In this document: positions 7,632-14,475 of the stretch, one piece after another
How the letters are laid out: every line of letters begins with the position of its first letter
How positions within the stretch are numbered: position 1 is the stretch's first letter
Virus record (IMG/VR): IMGVR_UViG_3300013137_000004
Coordinates: 1 to 43,642 of that record
Length of the DNA stretch: 43,642 bases
Source of the DNA: a virus
Reading direction: 5' to 3' (one strand)
Position numbers and translations under genes: made by a program
The notes under the pieces: generated by a model
Databases searched by the model: none
What the model was told of the DNA's origin: nothing
What the model saw: only the letters and a program-made list of their open reading frames with translations

Positions 7632-8990
7632 CTAAAGAGCTTTTTTAAGAAGCCGACCGCCAACGACCACATTCGCGTTAGACGAGGTGCTATACAAGTC
7701 CCAGAAGAACAGCCCCGCAGACGCACCGCTGCGCCAGCAACCGCCGAAGCCAGCGACCCTTTGTCCTGTGTTTCTGTAATAATAATCAGAATAATAGGTA
7801 TTTGACGCTCCACCTGTTGAAACTACTGGCAATTCCGCAAACTGTAAATTTGAACCAAAGCCCATTTGCTTGGTATATCCGTCTGAATTTGCATTAACAT
7901 ACCCAAGTTGTTCATAAGGACTAGCAAAGACATTGGATGTATAATTGCTTGCGTCCTTGCAAACCCAACCTTGATATTCATTGATATTTAAGCCGTCAAT
8001 CCATTGGTAAACGCTACCGTAAATGTTTTCAATTCCCCTGTAAATAAATGGACTTTTACCGTCTGAATTGCTGGTTAAACTTCCGCTTGAAGCAACGATA
8101 TTTGAACTAAATCCACTCTTCCAACCAGTGTTATAAAGAAAATTACCAACAGCAATATTGACTGTCGTTCCGTCAAAAGTAATTGCCTTGTTGCTTGCAT
8201 CATAAACATCAATAGAGGTAATAGTTCGTCCATAACAAATTTGATTTCCACCCTGCGAAGTTCCAATGCTTATAGGTTGACCAACCGCATATAAATTGGC
8301 GTTAGCGTTGGCGAGTATAATTCTGTTGGTGTTGCTCTCTGCAACAGTGGCAAGGTGCGTTGCCGTGTATTGTCCGCTTGTCCAACCATTCATTATTGCT
8401 TGTGAATTTAAGTTTGCAAACTCAACTAAAAACAAGCATTGTAATAAATCGGTTGTATGGATATCCATTTGTTGATAACCATTGTAGAGGTTGCCTGCGT
8501 TTCCATATGCTCTGGCGTAAGTGCGAAAATCAACAATAGTTTTGCTGATTAAAGGATATTTATCCTCCTTGCTTTCAAGCTTATTATCCCCACTCAAAGA
8601 CCCAACATATTTACCTATGTCAAAGTAGGGCAATTCACGACTATTTGCAAAATCCCAAAAACACATTGGCAAATAAAATCCAAAGTATTGTTTTTTAGAA
8701 ATCTCTATCTTTTTAATTCCGACTACATCGGTTTTTTTAATATAGAACTTTGGAATGCGAATAAACACATTTCCAAAACTATCGGTAACTTGTTTTATTT
8801 CCTTATAAATCTCGGCATTATCAAAGTCATTTCTAACTGGTGTATTTCCAACACCTGCGTTGGCGACCATTCCGATAGCGTCACCAGTCCTTGTCAAAAC
8901 TGTGCCAGAGTTTTTGTCCCAACTAACACCGTAAATTTTAGTTTGAGAAATTCCGTCAATAATTCTGCGGAACCTTAACCTATTTGGCAT
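7632..8990 (-). CDS. DGR target protein with C-terminal lectin-fold variable domain (putative receptor-binding tip)
   Basis: 452 residues. The C-terminal third has the features of a C-type-lectin/formylglycine-type DGR target: IYGSVYQWIDGLNI, QLGYVNANSDGYTKQMGF, and a final variable segment FGGCWRSG...LFFWDLYST...NVVVGGRLL. The variable repeat covers about residues 411-448. Comparison with the template shows diversified residues at 418, 420, 421, 423, 424, 425, 429, 431, 433, 434, 439, 442, 443, 446 and 447. The N-terminal region (TDLLQCLFLVEFANLNSQ, VRNDFDNAEIYKEI) resembles phage proteins that carry such domains. It sits among fibre-like genes, so host-receptor binding is the likely role. 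The diversification is seen directly; the binding partner is unknown. Confidence 0.9.
   Translation of the reverse strand: MPNRLRFRRIIDGISQTKIYGVSWDKNSGTVLTRTGDAIGMVANAGVGNTPVRNDFDNAEIYKEIKQVTDSFGNVFIRIPKFYIKKTDVVGIKKIEISKKQYFGFYLPMCFWDFANSRELPYFDIGKYVGSLSGDNKLESKEDKYPLISKTIVDFRTYARAYGNAGNLYNGYQQMDIHTTDLLQCLFLVEFANLNSQAIMNGWTSGQYTATHLATVAESNTNRIILANANANLYAVGQPISIGTSQGGNQICYGRTITSIDVYDASNKAITFDGTTVNIAVGNFLYNTGWKSGFSSNIVASSGSLTSNSDGKSPFIYRGIENIYGSVYQWIDGLNINEYQGWVCKDASNYTSNVFASPYEQLGYVNANSDGYTKQMGFGSNLQFAELPVVSTGGASNTYYSDYYYRNTGQRVAGFGGCWRSGASAGLFFWDLYSTSSNANVVVGGRLLKKAL
7646..7758 (-). repeat. DGR variable repeat (VR)
   Basis: The 3' end of the target gene, matching the template repeat at 7449-7561. 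Template codons for N, T, Y and Q have become C, R, S, A, D, Y, F, V and L. The unchanged framework (GG-W, GLF-W, TSSN-N, GG) keeps the lectin fold. The last 25 or so bp on the 3' side, with one non-adenine mismatch, are the likely IMH/IMH* region that sets the direction of transfer. Confidence 0.92.
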
Positions 8991-9000
8991 TTTAGGCTCC

Positions 9001-9897
9001 TTAGTTTAATTCTGTGTTCAATTTGATTGTGAATTTTTGACCAGCGTCAGGAGTGAAAGCGTCCAAGGTTTCAATAGCAATAAAAATTGAAGTCGTTGCG
9101 TCTGCACATTTGAAAGGTACTCGAACAGTAGCGTCCATTGTTCGGCTCATATCTGAATTTGTAGTATCGGCAGCAGTAACCATTGCAGGCAGGTCAACAT
9201 AGGTAACTCTTTTGGCAGCATCAGCGTATTTATCTTGCCAAGGGAGATTGTCGGCTGAAATTGTCGGATTAGAAGCATTGAAAAAATGCAACCTTAGTCT
9301 TGGAGTTATTGATTTTTTATTAGTAGAAACTCTTATTTGTGTAATATAACCGCTACCACCAGCAATGCGAGCGACATTAGTAATTTCACTTAAACCGCCA
9401 GCAGCAGGAGTAACAGCATCATTTGCAGCATAAGCAGTAGCGTCAGGGGTGGCACGAGTTATCTCAACAGAAGAAACAACGGTACGACCTCCGGTTTCGC
9501 CGATATGACTTTCACTTGCACTTCCAAATTGATACAGACCAATATTAAGATCAAAAACCATCGCCGGGTTGGTACCACCGACAAAGGTAAGAGTATAAAC
9601 CGATCGGATATACTGAAAACCTTGAATATTAATCGAAAGAGAAGTAATCCCAAGAGCAGTTTGGGCCGGGAAAGAACCTCCGGTTATGTCAACCCAATCC
9701 TCATTATTAACCGATCCCTGTAATTTAACTTTTAGAGAGTAACTTGTTGGCGAACCGGAAACTGATTTAATATTAATAACTGGAACGATAGCACTAGAAA
9801 GATTAACTTGAATCGCCGCAGAAATAACACTTGCCCCGGCCGACTTGCTAACCAAAGGAATTAGTACCTGATTGTCTTGCCTTAAAATAACGCTCAT
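9001..9897 (-). CDS. Beta-rich virion surface protein, unknown
   Basis: 298 residues, beta-rich, with two parts. Residues 1-125 resemble a decoration-type sandwich (LIPLVSKSAGASVISAAIQVNL and a VKLQGSVNNEDW strand). Residues 140-298 contain the phage-wide pattern AGGLSEITNVARIAGGSGYITQI, then LHFFNASNPT and IAIETLDAFTPDAGQKF. It is placed 10 bp upstream of the DGR target gene, so the two are probably co-expressed and may sit in the same complex. A capsid or fibre surface role is inferred. A GGAGG site precedes the ATG. Confidence 0.6.
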   Translation of the reverse strand: MSVILRQDNQVLIPLVSKSAGASVISAAIQVNLSSAIVPVINIKSVSGSPTSYSLKVKLQGSVNNEDWVDITGGSFPAQTALGITSLSINIQGFQYIRSVYTLTFVGGTNPAMVFDLNIGLYQFGSASESHIGETGGRTVVSSVEITRATPDATAYAANDAVTPAAGGLSEITNVARIAGGSGYITQIRVSTNKKSITPRLRLHFFNASNPTISADNLPWQDKYADAAKRVTYVDLPAMVTAADTTNSDMSRTMDATVRVPFKCADATTSIFIAIETLDAFTPDAGQKFTIKLNTELN

Positions 9898-9910
9898 TTT
9901 TATTTACCTC

Positions 9911-9937
9911 CATAGGAAAGGGTTTTGTGACCCTATG
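9911..9937 (-). other. Hairpin between the repeat protein and surface protein genes
   Basis: CATAGG at 9911-9916 pairs with CCTATG at 9932-9937. An alternative AGGGT/ACCCT stem (9919-9923/9930-9934) is also possible. It lies just upstream of the ribosome site of the 9001-9897 gene in an 88-bp gap. It lacks a clear T-tract in the minus direction, so an mRNA-processing or partial-termination role is a guess. Confidence 0.35.
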
Positions 9938-9985
9938 TTTATTAATAATTATCTATATTCTACCATTATTTATTTTTTTACAAAA

Positions 9986-11455
9986 CTATTGGTCATAAAT
10001 GTCTAATTTTTCTTCTTCATTTCCAATATTTAAATCTCTGTCTGCACCCGATCCGGCAATATTCGCCTCCTCTTCGAATGATATTGTCTTGTTATTTTCC
10101 TCTGAATCGACGGAGGGATTGTCAGAAAAAAAACCGATGAACATGTTTTTTCCCGTTTCTCTCAACTTGAAAACGAATAAATCAATAGTGGTTATCGCAT
10201 CAACAAAACTCTTTGATATTCTCTTCGAAATAGTCTCAACAATAGTTAAATTCTCGAAAATATTTTTACAGATTGACCTAAAAGATGAATCTGCAACCGA
10301 AAAAGATTCTTGAAAAATTTGTGAAGTTTTTTTACCTATACCTTCAATTACGGTGACAACATCACCGAAAGATAATAATAACGATTTTGATATATTTTCA
10401 GTGATCGTTAATGTTTCGTTAACAAATAATAGGATACCCTTAATATAAGAGAACGCATCAGAGATTGAAAAAGAATCAGAAATATTGATATTGGGTTTTT
10501 TTCCACAATATTCAGTCAATGAAATTTCGTCTGAGACTGATAAAGATATTGGAGTAACATCATAATCTATGATTATTGAATCGACATACGGCGGAGAATC
10601 GACATATGTTCCATGAATGATAATCTTCCACCTTAGATCATTACCGGTGGTCGGGAAAGTATATTGTACATCAGGGACAACAGTATAAAAATTCGCTCCG
10701 CCATCGTTCGATAAACAATATTCAATATTTAAACCACCCGGGACATAATCAACTTTTGAAAGAGTAGCTCTTGGGATATTTTGGAAAGTACTACCAACAT
10801 TAATAGATTGAGCGACATTATTATCGGCATAATAATAAGTATAATAAACGGTAATTTTTACATCATCAGAGTAAGTCGTATAAGCAGTCATTGATTGATT
10901 TGAATTTCTAAATGCAACACCAAAATTAGCATTATTAATATCATCTCTAGTCCAAGTATCTCCCCATAAATCACCATTACCACCAAGGGAATTCCACCTA
11001 TTAGTTGTATTCAATTCACCGTCAACTCCGGTTCTGCCAGAAGCCGAAATACTACCATTTTTAACCAAGCGAACACCAGCCCAATAATCGCTTGAATGGT
11101 CACTTTTAGCTTTAATTTCTACCTTTATTCCAGTAATTGACGCTCCATAAGGAATATTAAATCCAAAATTAGTAGCTTTTAACCATTCAGAAGTCCAAAC
11201 TCCACCATTAAGATTAGTTGCCAAAGTTACTGTCGCAAAATTTCCATCTTCCGTGATAGAATACCCGGGATTAGTCCACGGAACATGTGATCCACCAGTC
11301 TCGTTTGTACTTATTACTGATCCACCATGAAAACCACCTGTATTAGAAACTCCTCCAACTAAAGTAAGACGACCTAGAAAATCGTCCCAATAAGCGGTTG
11401 TATGAGCGCCATCTTTTTTAGTAGTAGTCGAGAAATTTTCGCTAACTTGGGCCAT
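9986..11455 (-). CDS. Fibre-like protein with seven 18-19-residue C-terminal repeats
   Basis: 489 residues. Residues 1-205 are a beta-rich domain (Trp/Gly-rich, KVEIKAKSDHSSDYWAGVRLV, ending in VKITVYYTYYY). Residues 215-300 form a second beta domain (LSNDGGANFY, RWKIIIHGTYVDSPPYVDSI). Residues 305-433 hold about seven degenerate repeats of the type F-x-[DE]-x-h-[ST]-h-x-[DE]-x-h-x-K, for example FVNETLTITENISKS and FENLTIVETISKRISKS. The end is acidic. The repeats look like an extended stalk. It lies in the late operon between capsid-proximal and DGR genes. A surface-fibre role is inferred. Confidence 0.6.
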   Translation of the reverse strand: MAQVSENFSTTTKKDGAHTTAYWDDFLGRLTLVGGVSNTGGFHGGSVISTNETGGSHVPWTNPGYSITEDGNFATVTLATNLNGGVWTSEWLKATNFGFNIPYGASITGIKVEIKAKSDHSSDYWAGVRLVKNGSISASGRTGVDGELNTTNRWNSLGGNGDLWGDTWTRDDINNANFGVAFRNSNQSMTAYTTYSDDVKITVYYTYYYADNNVAQSINVGSTFQNIPRATLSKVDYVPGGLNIEYCLSNDGGANFYTVVPDVQYTFPTTGNDLRWKIIIHGTYVDSPPYVDSIIIDYDVTPISLSVSDEISLTEYCGKKPNINISDSFSISDAFSYIKGILLFVNETLTITENISKSLLLSFGDVVTVIEGIGKKTSQIFQESFSVADSSFRSICKNIFENLTIVETISKRISKSFVDAITTIDLFVFKLRETGKNMFIGFFSDNPSVDSEENNKTISFEEEANIAGSGADRDLNIGNEEEKLDIYDQ

Positions 11456-11471
11456 TTAGAAACCCTCCCAA

Positions 11472-11903
11472 TTAGCTGATAGTAAGAGTCCAAGTAATCT
11501 CCATTGAATCTGCGGCTCCTTTAGCAATAGCACCAAAAGAAGTAGAACACCACATGTTACCATCACTAGAAGCGTCAAATAGACCAGCTTCGGTGATAGC
11601 GGCATTTGTACCATCTCCGGCCGCCCAATCTCCAATCAATGTGACAACAGCGTTATTTCTCGTTTTGGAGGTTAAAGCGTTACGGTCGATCTCGGCGCCA
11701 AGGACAGTCGCTCCCGGAGTTCCGGTACCAAGTGCCATGTGACTGACTTTAGATAAAGAGGGGGACGCAAGAAGCTGATCCAAAATACCATATAATCCGG
11801 CATTCTTTACCGTATTATGAATTTTGCGTTCATCTTTTAATTCACCTTCAGAATTAAAAATCTTGATATGCAAATCTCCTTTTATTTTGAATGTGTCTTT
11901 CAT
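11472..11903 (-). CDS. Small tail/virion protein, unknown
   Basis: 143 residues with the pattern often seen in small phage tail-associated proteins: an N-terminal KIFNSEGELKDER strand, an HNTVKNAGLYGILDQL helix, HMALGTGT and a C-terminal MEITWTLTIS strand. About 8 bp separate it from the gene upstream. No specific family name is claimed. Confidence 0.6.
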   Translation of the reverse strand: MKDTFKIKGDLHIKIFNSEGELKDERKIHNTVKNAGLYGILDQLLASPSLSKVSHMALGTGTPGATVLGAEIDRNALTSKTRNNAVVTLIGDWAAGDGTNAAITEAGLFDASSDGNMWCSTSFGAIAKGAADSMEITWTLTIS

Positions 11904-11912
11904 CTTGCCTCT

Positions 11913-12119
11913 CTATTTAATATTTTTTGATATCTTTTCAAATTCGCGTCTTTGCCTTTTTGGATCAGTGATCTTCTTGCGGTTGATCGCGGAGACTACC
12001 GCCCCGAGGGTTTGAAACCCCCGAGGCAGTTTGTCCCCTCGCCGTTCCGTTTGATTGGATTCGGCGACCTCCCTAACAGCATTGAGATTATGAAATCTTA
12101 ATTCGTTAATGGAGTGCAT
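11913..12119 (-). CDS. Small basic protein after the capsid gene, unknown
   Basis: 68 residues, strongly basic at the C-terminus (DPKRQRREFEKISKNIK), beginning 4 bp after the capsid stop. The ribosome site is weak. A GC-rich inverted repeat lies inside its coding DNA around 12000-12025 (GGGTTT/AAACCC core), which might also act as an mRNA hairpin after the capsid gene. The frame is open and tightly packed in the operon, so I keep it with moderate confidence. Confidence 0.5.
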   Translation of the reverse strand: MHSINELRFHNLNAVREVAESNQTERRGDKLPRGFQTLGAVVSAINRKKITDPKRQRREFEKISKNIK

Positions 12120-12123
12120 ATTT

Positions 12124-13374
12124 TTAACCTACTCTGTTTGTGAGCTTGGAGAAGGCGCTTCGTAGAGATGTACCGACATTGCAAGCGGTATCCATAACTA
12201 CTTCGTAATCAAGCTGTTGCTTAATTCTCTGACCGCCACCAAGTGTACCCGGCTCGAACTCTAAAGGATAAAGTTCAGCTTTGAAGAGTTCATCGGAGGA
12301 TAGGAATAAAACCTCATCATCAGGACAATCACCGTCCATCAAGATATTGGCTTGACCACCCATGAAGGATAGACCATTCCAACCACCGGAAAGAACATCT
12401 TTAACGGCCGCTCTGACCATATCGGTCAAAGTATTACCGTAGGCGTTGAACTCTGACATATTACAGACAATAAGATCAACTTTACCGGTAACATTAGCTT
12501 TTTGGTAAGGGATATTCCAATCACCTTTAGCGTAGGTTTTGGCCGTATCGCTATTAGTGTTTTTGTATGCCTTCCAAGTAACATCGGTCGCAGGATCAAT
12601 GTTCAAGTAAGCAAGTGTATCATCAACAATTTTGCCAAGACCATCAAGCTCGGCGGCTACGGCATCGGAAGCATTGTATTTGATAACTGCTGTGTCAGCT
12701 ACGAGATCCTGATTATCGGCAACAGTAATGGAATTATCACCGGCAATCGTTGCAACGGTAGTAATAGCATTAGCACCAATCTTAATCTTTTGACCAACAC
12801 GGAAGTAACGGACTGCCAAAGGAATATCTCCGTTGTAGAGAGAAGCGGCAGTTGCTTTTGGCTTCAAAGTAACAGTTTTGGTCGTGCTACCGGAAGCGGC
12901 AACATAAGCCAAAGTAGCCGTAGCATCACCGTAGCACTGTCTGTTTAAGGACATTGCCAAAGCGTTGGTCGTGCTTTTGTTCTTGAAGTTAAGAGCGTTG
13001 ATAATAGCACCACTGTTTTTCATTTTCAAAACAGCTTTAGGGATTATGAAGGCACCAACGGCTGTAACGAAGGTTAGATACCCCTGATCTGTATCAACAG
13101 ACCCGTAACCAAACTTCTCGCCGACATCAATACCGTCAGTAGCCGGTCGGCCATTTTCGATAGTGATGTTAATTTTGTTGTTCGCAAAAGTTTCCATCTG
13201 AACTTGAGGTGGATTGACACGACTTTCGGTCATGCCGCCATCTTGTTCAGCTTTGAAACCACCAAAAACCTGCCACATTGGGGCCTTTTGCGGAAGTTGC
13301 ATTTTGACTGATGGCATAATGTCTTTGTTCAAAATGTCATCAAGCAGGGTGAAATCAATAGGTGTATCGCTCAT
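12124..13374 (-). CDS. Major capsid protein (HK97-type fold expected)
   Basis: 416 residues, immediately downstream of the scaffold gene. The ITIENGRPATDGIDVG segment, the AFIIPKAVLKMKN strand/helix and the C-terminal block LFLSSDELFKAELYPLEF...GGGQRIKQQLDYEVVMDT fit phage major capsid proteins of the HK97 lineage. About residues 152-232 are a Thr/Ala-rich beta segment that looks like an inserted domain. The position terminase, portal, chaperone, scaffold, capsid is classic. It is the most likely client of the phage GroEL/GroES-like pair. Confidence 0.85.
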   Translation of the reverse strand: MSDTPIDFTLLDDILNKDIMPSVKMQLPQKAPMWQVFGGFKAEQDGGMTESRVNPPQVQMETFANNKINITIENGRPATDGIDVGEKFGYGSVDTDQGYLTFVTAVGAFIIPKAVLKMKNSGAIINALNFKNKSTTNALAMSLNRQCYGDATATLAYVAASGSTTKTVTLKPKATAASLYNGDIPLAVRYFRVGQKIKIGANAITTVATIAGDNSITVADNQDLVADTAVIKYNASDAVAAELDGLGKIVDDTLAYLNIDPATDVTWKAYKNTNSDTAKTYAKGDWNIPYQKANVTGKVDLIVCNMSEFNAYGNTLTDMVRAAVKDVLSGGWNGLSFMGGQANILMDGDCPDDEVLFLSSDELFKAELYPLEFEPGTLGGGQRIKQQLDYEVVMDTACNVGTSLRSAFSKLTNRVG

Positions 13375-13402
13375 TGTAACTCACTTTCTTTGTGAAGATT
13401 AA

Positions 13403-14086
13403 TTAATTTACTTTATTTAATCTTTCTGCGATTCTCTCACTCATTGCTGAAGATCCTAGAGGCAAAATTTTTGGTTTCGGCTCTTCAATAGTGCCTTTGT
13501 TTCCTTTTTCGGCACCCGGCAAATCAGCCGGTTTGATATTGTTGGCTATGAACTGATCTTTGTACAGAAGCGTTGCCGCCTCATCTACCGTAAGCACAGT
13601 TCCACCTTTTGCTCTTTCGGACAAGTATTCTTTCAACTTCTCTTTATCAATGAATGTGTGCTGACTTGCAAGAGTATCAATTTCCTTTTCGGTTTGAGCG
13701 AGCTTTTCCTTTTTGGTCAACTTTTCTTCGACCTCTTTGGTAGCGTCCTCTTTGACTTTGGCTAGCAACTGTTCCAATTTACTTTCAGGAACTAGATTGA
13801 GCTTTTTCGTCATGTACTCAAAATCCTCTTTTTCTTGCTCGGTCATTTCGGAGGCAGAAATTTCTCCTGAAATGATCTTATCAGCTTTCTCTGTAAGATC
13901 GGACTTCTCAAGCTCGGATAAGCGAGCTGATTTTTTAGAGTAGTCGCTCTGAAGGTTTTTGTATTGTTCGTCCTTCTCGGCATTCGCCTTCTCTAATTGT
14001 TCGATCTGTTCCGCCGTGTACTCCTTGTCTCCAACTTTTAAGGTTGTAGGTGAAGCAGGGACTTCGGGTTTGTTTTCTTCTGGCAT
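13403..14086 (-). CDS. Capsid scaffolding protein
   Basis: 227 residues, nearly all charged helix with high Glu and Lys content: coiled-coil from about residue 25 to 140 and a helical C-terminal segment ending AERLNKVN that may contact the capsid protein. It starts MPEENKPEVPASP. No catalytic motif for a protease is seen. Length, composition and position directly before the major capsid gene are typical of scaffolds. A promoter and a direct repeat lie just upstream. Confidence 0.8.
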   Translation of the reverse strand: MPEENKPEVPASPTTLKVGDKEYTAEQIEQLEKANAEKDEQYKNLQSDYSKKSARLSELEKSDLTEKADKIISGEISASEMTEQEKEDFEYMTKKLNLVPESKLEQLLAKVKEDATKEVEEKLTKKEKLAQTEKEIDTLASQHTFIDKEKLKEYLSERAKGGTVLTVDEAATLLYKDQFIANNIKPADLPGAEKGNKGTIEEPKPKILPLGSSAMSERIAERLNKVN

Positions 14087-14100
14087 TGTAGCCCTTTCTG

Positions 14101-14152
14101 GGGTTCTGCTTTGCGATTATCCGGTTGCCCGGGTTCTGCCAAACGATTATCC
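14101..14152. repeat. Two 22-bp near-identical direct repeats before the scaffold gene
   Basis: Copies at 14101-14122 and 14131-14152 share GGGTTCTGC at one end and CGATTATCC at the other, differing only in the middle, with a 30-bp period. They sit between the promoter at 14166-14194 and the scaffold start, so they fall in the 5' leader of the capsid transcript. They could be a protein-binding site or an RNA element; no function is known. Confidence 0.6.
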
Positions 14153-14165
14153 CAATGTTTATTTT

Positions 14166-14194
14166 ATTATCTAATGTGCTATATTGCTTGTCAA
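14166..14194 (-). promoter_or_regulatory. Sigma70-type promoter for scaffold and capsid genes
   Basis: On the minus strand, TTGACA (14194-14189) and GATAAT (14171-14166) are separated by exactly 17 bp. It lies between the GroES-like gene and the scaffold gene and would start RNA near 14159. It would give extra expression of scaffold and capsid over the rest of the late operon. Confidence 0.65.
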
Positions 14195-14201
14195 GCGCAC
14201 G

Positions 14202-14447
14202 CTATTCGATAGTCTTGATAACATCATCGAATTCAAGTACGAACTCTTTTTTGCCGTCAAATTCTATCTCGACCAACGAATTTTCGTAATAGACGACCCG
14301 ATCGCCCTCGTGAATATGACCGCACTCTTGTTGGGTTTCAAGACCAACTTCTTTGACTATCCCGACCTGACTTTTCTTGGTAGGATCAATGATCCCCTCT
14401 TTTTTCGATTCCTCTTTCTCAATGATAACCGTTTTGTGTAGCAACAT
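14202..14447 (-). CDS. GroES-like co-chaperonin
   Basis: 81 residues, a little shorter than cellular GroES (about 95-97). The order of features matches GroES: an N-terminal HKTVIIEKEE strand (compare HDRVIVKR in Escherichia coli), a Gly-Ile-Ile-containing loop (KKEGIIDPTKKSQ) in the place of the mobile loop that docks on GroEL, VGIVKEVG, then IHEGDRVVYYENS and a C-terminal FVLEFDDVIKTIE like the VLIMSESDILAIVE end. It lies between portal and scaffold, which points to capsid-protein folding, as T4 gp31 does for gp23. A phage GroEL is encoded at 30113-31723. The call is by motif order only. Confidence 0.75.
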   Translation of the reverse strand: MLLHKTVIIEKEESKKEGIIDPTKKSQVGIVKEVGLETQQECGHIHEGDRVVYYENSLVEIEFDGKKEFVLEFDDVIKTIE

Positions 14448-14475
14448 TTTTGCCCTTTGTTAAATTATTTATAAT

